Shown here piece after piece: positions 52,186-64,000 of a stretch of DNA of 64,000 bases. The DNA is from Kryptolebias marmoratus. Its lineage: Eukaryota > Chordata > Actinopteri > Cyprinodontiformes > Rivulidae. Numbering within the stretch: position 1 is the stretch's first letter; each line of letters starts with the position of its first letter. Below the pieces are notes generated by a model that searched no databases, was not told where the DNA came from, and saw only the letters and a list, made by a program, of their open reading frames with translations. The DNA is taken from contig NC_051445.1 of NCBI RefSeq assembly GCF_001649575.2, positions 7,592,874-7,656,873 of the forward strand, given 5' to 3'. The translations under genes were made by a program, and so were the position numbers.

Positions 52186-55100
52186 ATGTGGAATCAGGGT
52201 GAGTTAATGTCAGCTGGGTTGTTTGTGTCTGAAAAGCATTCATGGTTTGTAGAGGTTGTTTAGTTGAAGCTAACATTAGCTTAACTGCTAACATTCTTTG
52301 CTGTGAGGCTTATGTTAATATTAGTCAGTTAGGTGTCTTTGGAATGGGATAAACAGCCTCGTTCATAAGGTCCCACACTAACTTTTGGTGTTTTCAGGAG
52401 GAAATGAGGGTGGAATGACCGGGGGTTACACTCAGTCTCCTGGAGGATTTGCATCACCTTCTGCTTCCCAGGGAGGAGAGAAGAAAGGGGTCAGTAATAA
52501 CATTGTCATGGCCATTACCTGGCCTGACAAATGCTAAGAAAAGAACTGAAAAAGACCTAGTGGAATAAAACTTAACACACTGAAAGTGCTAAGTTGCAGT
52601 TTGTCCCCTTTATTTTCTAACCCAATATATGTATGTTCTTTCCATGCCTATGTATATAAAATACAAACGTTTGCAGACTGAAAATTGTATGATTTACTTA
52701 ACAGAGAACCCGTGCCACCCAAATTATCCCCTGCACTGTGTCTCAGCTGATGTCCGCCTCTCAAGCTGATGAGGCCTTCAGAGTGGGAGATGTGGAGGTT
52801 TCCCAGGTAAGATGAACCACAACAAGGTGGATGAGTATCCATCAGAAAACATAAAACAAACTAAAAGGTGTCTGACTAATTGTGCTTTAATATCTATGTT
52901 CTTTAATTGTTTTCTCAAACAATCCAGAAGTTTTGTAATAATTGGTAGCTTAGTAGATTATTTTTTTAATACACAATGTAAGAGTTTGACTTTAGCTTCC
53001 CGATTAGTTATTTTTGATTAGCTACTTATTTCAACATTTGGCTGTGATGCACAATAGTTATGAGGAGTCTACCTATTTATGTAGCATACATATTGATAAA
53101 GTCTACAAGATTTAGTGCGCATTATGTTAACAGAAAGTAGTTGACTCTTGTTGTATCAACAAAAACATATTGGTGTAATTGAAAAGGAAAAACTTTAATT
53201 AAACACAAATTTTAATTTGAAACACAAAATTATACATTTCCATATGATAACTGGTAATATAAAACTTTTTAAAGCAATATTATGACTGATGTGTTGCTGT
53301 TAATCTTTTTCTTTTTGGTACGGTTGGATAACAGTTTGTGATTTGTGTCGTAGATTACCATTGTGGGCATCATCAGAAGTACTGACAAGTCCATGACCAA
53401 CATCCAGTACAAGGTTGATGACATGACAGGTGCTCCTATGGATGTGAAGCAGTGGGTAGACCTTGAGGTTAGTGGCGGTCAATTTCCTTTTGTAATGTTT
53501 CATTATTGTGTATGAACTCATTTTCTTGTAACAGAAAAAATTAAAACATGATCAATACAGTTGTGTCTTCTAGTACGATTGAGATTTCTGCAGTTTTTGT
53601 TGTTTTGAAAGATTAATTTATGATACAACTACGATGGCCGACAGGTGCAAACTCGCTCCAAACGGTTAAACGGGCAACAAACACATGAATGCTGCAAACT
53701 TCAAAACACACAAACACAAAAATGCAGAAAAAGGACTAGTTCATAGTAGACAGCAGAGTTATGATCAATTCTTTATACAATTAACATTCACATTTAGTCT
53801 AAAATTATTTTGTATAATCCTTATTGTCACTGCATTCATACACACTGACAATGAAGGCTTTCTGGTTCTGGTTTAGAAACTGTGTTGGATCTCTGTGTGA
53901 GTAATTATGGAAGTTGTGTTTTCTTTTATCTGTGCAGGACCCGGGTGTGGACAGCACTGTGCTGCCTCCAGGAACGTATGTCAGAGTCTCAGGAAATCTG
54001 CGATCATTTCAGGTAGCTTTAGTTTTACAATCCTCCCTGTAGTTACTTAAAACTCAAACTTCAAATACTCCACAAGACCCATAAAATGTCTGCTGTAACG
54101 GTAGATGAAGGCTAATTTATTTGTGAACGTAATAAGATTAATATGACGAGTGTTATTTAAATGTAAGCAGCCTTCTCATTCTGTTTGGAGCACCATGATT
54201 GTTTTGTTTTTAAATAAAGTATATTTATGGTTGGGAAAATATTTTATTTCCCGTAGCCGTTTACGTGATAGAGTTCTTTGAATTCATTTGTGTAGAATCT
54301 GAAAGTGTTGTTTGCCTTCCTGTCCTAGAACCACAGGTCTGTTGTGGCGTTCAGCGTCAGGCCCCTGGAGGACATGAATGAAATAACATCACACATGTTA
54401 GAGGTTGTCCAGGCACACATGGTACTGGGCAAATCCCAGAGCACGGTGAGGTTTGAGCTTACTTTTCGGCACGTCTTATCTTTAGTTAATGCGTGAGAAT
54501 GAGGAAGTAACACTTGATACACGTATATTCATATGTGTACCGCTGCTCTTTTATTTCCTCATTCAAGTAAATACTGAGAAACCCAACCGAGCGTCACATG
54601 TCAGTTATTCTGCCTGTTCTGTCAAGCAGCAACGCTACTTTTAGGAAATGAGAAACTTCTAGAGAGCAAATAAATTCAATTTGTCTGCAGTTATGTTCTG
54701 CAGAGGAAAAGGCCTTTTTGAAGTTTAACAAAGACATAGACTAAATAACGCTAAAAAGTTAAAAACTCGGATCATTTTAATCTCCAATTTTTTAAAAGTC
54801 AGCGATTCTGCTGCACTGCTCTGCTTATTTGGGTTTAAAACGTGAAATCCTAACTTTGACATTAAACATTCAACAAGTATTTATGTTTATTGCACGTTCT
54901 CTGTGAGGATTCTGATAAAGTATCTTCATGCGTGACTCTGTAAGACTGTCTGCCACACAGTCGTGTCTTTACTTTGAGAAAAGTGTGAAATGTATTAATT
55001 CTTCAGCGTGACGTTGCTTCATGTCACAACCAGCGGAATTTGGTAACAAAGGAATACATTTTCATGGTAAATTTGTGTGTTTATTATAAATAAGTTCCTT

Positions 55101-57117
55101 TTACTTGACCTGTGGATTTCATTAGGTTTTATAACATTTTAAAAGATCTGTGAGGATATGAAAACAAACGTTCATACGAGGTGTGAAGCAGTTGGACAAG
55201 TTAAATGCACGTCACAAACCCAGAGCCAAGTTTTTTACAGTTCAGTGGCACACAAAATATAGAAAATATATCAGGTTAGTTCCTAAACTTCAGTTAACAG
55301 TAACACACTTTAATCAATTTTTGTTTTAGGCTACATTTTAGGTCTTACTTTGAATTTCCTAAATGCTGTAATAAAGACCATTCGTTGAAAGGATTTCTTT
55401 TCCTCTTTCAGCCGGGTGTGGATGGAGGAATGAGCGGTCGCGTCACTCCTGTGTCCCGTCCCGCCTTGACAGTGACGGGAGACAACTATCCAGGCGTCAG
55501 TCCCGTGGTTCTTTATGGGTTAAACGCTAATCAGAATCAGGTAAGCCTGAATAAGATCCAAAAAATCTCAACCTCCCTGTTTTTAACTTTTCTCTTTTTC
55601 TTGTCTTCTTTCCTGTAAATATTAATCCTATAAATATCTTGCTCTGAGACGAATGTCTCTTTTCTTTGGGAGTACATAGTGTTAATATTTGAAAAGTAAT
55701 TTATTTGTTTTGCTAGGTGCTGAGTTTGATACGAGGCTGCCCAGACCCTCAGGGTATCAGCATTCAGGACCTGAAGCAGAGACTCAGCGGCATTAATCTG
55801 TCTATAATCAAGTAAGAGACGTTCGGCTTTAAGTTTCGTAAAACAACGAACCACTGTAGATGTTTCTTTGTGGTTTTCTGGTGTGACACAAAGCAAACTC
55901 ATCTTCAACTGAAAAATGTTGTTCTTCTTTTTTACTTTCTGAAATAAGCTCTTAGAAATATAAGAAGAAGGCACAAAAATAAGCTTATGGTAAACTGAAA
56001 GATCAGATTATTTAAAGTTAATCAGGCGTGTCTATTTTATTCATTTGGCCTTTTCTGAGCATGTTTAACTGGGCTGCAACTGGACGGAGTCACAAAATTG
56101 CAGGAAAATTTGCACATTTTTACTTAGCAGTATGTTTGCATACAGTCGTACGAAATTCAAATGACATGCACATTTTTTTGTTTGCAATTTTTAGCCACAA
56201 ATTAATTATCTCTCACTCATCTTTGTTTGATTGTTGTTTTTGTCTTCAGTCAGTCAGGTTGGTTTCACACCCTGTCAGAATTCTTGCTCTTCCTGAGTAG
56301 TGGAAACTAAATATTTATTTTGCCAACTCCTGCAACACGAGAGCGAGGCCCCGCGCCTCACGAGTGCGTGGAGTCATTTTTGAAACTCTTTAAATACCGT
56401 TTGTAATTTCTCCCCATCAGGCACAGCCCAGTAAGATAAAGGCTTAAATGATGATAATATTCAAATTGTGACAGCCTTCGGGATACTTTTTTATTAAATT
56501 GCAGCCATGTTTACAATTAGGGAAGGTCAAATTTGAACATTTGCTTTCTGCTTTTTTAAATTTATTTCTGAAATTTGGCACAATATTTTGGGAATTTATT
56601 TCAGACACAGCCAACAATAGTAAAACATGTTGATTTATAGAACTGCACTACATTAAGCAAGACTTGTAAGTGGCTCCAAATTAGTTCCTTGTAATTTAGT
56701 TTAGCAGAAACAGGCTTGTAAAGTTGGCTGTAGCATAACTAAAACCATGTTTTATATGCTTATGGACACACTTAAGATGTTACTTATTACAGAGAAAATC
56801 TAGTCTACAAATAATGTAAAATAAATTAATAAAATAAACTTGCAATAAAAATATGGCAGTAAAATATTTATTGATTTTAGTATGTTTATTAAGATTTATT
56901 ATTTTGTACATTTTTGTTACGTTTGTTTTATTTGAACCTGAAGTAAGCACTTCTGCGACTTTAACTGTCCTCACTTCATTTAAATAAATTGCTGTAAAAG
57001 TGCCACTAATGCTCTTTCTGCTCTAACAGGCAAGCAGTGGAATTCCTGAGCAACGAAGGTCACATCTTTTCCACCATCGACGAAGACCATTACAAATCAA
57101 CCGACAATGATGAATAG
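52186..57117 (+). CDS. rpa2: Replication protein A 32 kDa subunit
   Basis: RPA2 is the middle subunit of the RPA trimer, which coats single-stranded DNA in replication, repair and checkpoint signalling in the nucleus. The exons are 52186-52198, 52398-52489, 52705-52806, 53354-53467, 53938-54012, 54329-54445, 55412-55540, 55717-55811 and 57030-57117, coding 274 residues (human 270). Residues 1-35 ([20 protein letters not shown]...) form the flexible Gly/Ser N terminus that carries CDK and PIKK phosphorylation sites. The OB fold (DBD-D) follows at about 36-170, with CTVSQLM, VTIVGIIR-like [30 protein letters not shown] and [14 protein letters not shown]. After a linker comes the winged helix from about 215 to 274, with [29 protein letters not shown] and the end [12 protein letters not shown]. 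Poly(A) signal AATAAA is at 57486-57491. The exon 1 of only 13 coding bases is normal for the family. Confidence 0.97.
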
Positions 57118-57777
57118 TTATTTTAAGCACCTCTGTGGGATTGCTGATTTGAATATAAGATGACAAAGTCACAAGTAAAGGGTTCCTAACGCCCAACTGT
57201 CAGCGACCTCCTAAATGTTGAAGTGAAATCTTCGGGGTCATTAACTTTAAGGTATTATGGCCAACGTTGAAGAACACAAAGTTCGGTGAGACGTTTTGTC
57301 TCCACATTCTGTTCCCTGAGGTCATTTCTTGCTATTAGGAACGTTTTCAAATTATATTTTGGTAGCAATTAACTTCATAACTCTGTGTCCTTCCCTCCGT
57401 CTCCTGTAAAGTGTTTTGTATCTTTAAATATTTGGATCATATGTACTTGATTTATTTTTGTTTATGTCATTCACCTTTTTTCCAAAATAAAAAAAATATT
57501 CTAATACGGGTTGTCTTCAAAGCTTTCTTTGTCTTCAAATGTATTAAAATGTGAATGTCCTGTTTTAACTTGCACATATATTCACTACTACAGCTGTAGA
57601 ACTATAAAAAATTTATTTAGGATGCACTGAACACAAATCAAGATTATTTTCTTTTCAGTTTGAATGTACAGAATAAAACTGGCGTGGACATAAAACAACA
57701 AAACTACAAGCTTTTGCTACTTCTGTAAAACAATGTAAAAAAAAAAAGCTGCTGTATTTGCTGTTGCAGTGTTAGTT

Positions 57778-57778
57778 N
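57778..57778. other. Single ambiguous base (N)
   Basis: One N lies in the interval between the rpa2 and themis2 3' ends, just before a G run. It affects no coding sequence. Confidence 0.95.
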
Positions 57779-58173
57779 GGGGGGTGCAGTTTTCACACGT
57801 TACAGCTGTTTATAGGACTGCTTAGTATTGCACAATATAAATAAAATCCGAACAACACGGAGCTTTAGCTCTAAAATAAGTAACTGCATCAACACATTCC
57901 ACAGAAGTGCCATATTTACACAAAGTTTGAGTGTAGTAGCAAACAGCCACTAATGAGTTGAATACCTTCAGAGGTAAAAGGAAGATAAGGAAATGTATAA
58001 TTTCAAGAAACTTTCTCAGTACTTGTGTTACTGTACAGTAACAAAGTTAGACCATTCATGGACAGGTCTCAGGAAAGGACTTTAAATGGTGCCCACTTAT
58101 AATGTACTCATTTATCTTGGTTTCAGTTCTCACTGCCTTCATATCATGGTTCCCTGCAGCATAATAAGCTTTT

Positions 58174-63700
<5,527 letters not shown>

Positions 63701-63712
63701 AGTATATACCAA

Positions 63713-63880
63713 TTCAAGATCTTCTTTTGGTTGTTCCCCTTTTCAGGGGTTGCCACAGTGAATCATCCTCCTCCATCTAACTCTGCCTTCTGTCCTCTTA
63801 CTTCAACTGCCTTCATGTCCTCTCTAACTGCATCCATTTAGCTTCTCCTTGACCTTTATTTTATAATTTGCATTTTGGAA
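63713..63880. mobile_element. LINE/SINE-tail fragment common in fish
   Basis: The text 'ttcccctTTTCAGGGGTTGCCACAGTGAATCATCCTCC' (shown here in mixed case; key block CAGGGGTTGCCACAG at about 63744) followed by 'ctaactctgcc' and 'cttcatgtcctctctaactgcatcca' matches my memory of a very common teleost retroelement 3' segment. It is truncated at both sides. Class assignment is from memory only. Confidence 0.55.
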
Positions 63881-64000
63881 TCTATATGCCCCCCCAAAAA
63901 AACAAACAGAACATGCTTTCTGTAACTATGTAATCTATGTGCACGTGAAAATGTTTCTGTTGCACTTCTCTACTCGTTATCGAGGTGAAATGCAGTTGAA

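Overview
The window is vertebrate nuclear DNA, most likely from a ray-finned fish. It holds spliced genes with GT-AG introns, AT-rich introns and UTRs, and fish-type transposable elements. Translated exons match well-known vertebrate proteins. I found no bacterial, plasmid, phage or CRISPR features, and no evidence of an undescribed biological system. The interest lies in gene order, regulatory sites and repeats.

Layout from left to right: (1) the 3' two thirds of mtf1 (+, 74-4616), which enters from outside the window and has a long 3' UTR to about 8190. (2) A four-exon gene for a 77-residue protein I do not recognise (-, 8254-8712), in the position of human C1orf122. (3) yrdc (+, 9085-12930), head to head with that small gene. 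(4) maneal (-, 14512-25311), whose large introns are full of a modular interspersed repeat. (5) A gene-free stretch (25312-29916) with a recent 242-bp tandem duplication and a short repeated motif before lin28a. (6) lin28a (+, 29917-37806), with a sequencing gap in intron 2 and a probable 3' UTR of up to 5 kb carrying let-7 and miR-125 seed matches and two transposon-derived inserts. (7) mecr (+, 43484-46840). (8) smpdl3b (-, 47487-50649), with a Tc1-like element in an intron. (9) rpa2 (+, 52186-57117), with E2F and NRF1 motifs upstream. (10) themis2 (-, 58174-61754). (11) A gene-free right flank with a LINE/SINE-like fragment.

The genes do not form one pathway. MTF1 is a zinc-sensing transcription factor, YRDC makes the precursor of tRNA t6A, MANEAL is a Golgi GH99 protein, LIN28A is an RNA-binding inhibitor of let-7 processing, MECR is the last enzyme of mitochondrial fatty acid synthesis, SMPDL3B is a GPI-anchored phosphodiesterase, RPA2 is the middle subunit of replication protein A, and THEMIS2 is a leukocyte signalling scaffold. 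What links them is ancient synteny. Each of the two clusters keeps the relative order and orientation I recall for its human counterpart on chromosome 1p, and here the two clusters lie together with lin28a and mecr in 62 kb.

Exon boundaries were placed by hand from splice consensus, reading phase and family similarity recalled from memory. No alignment was run.
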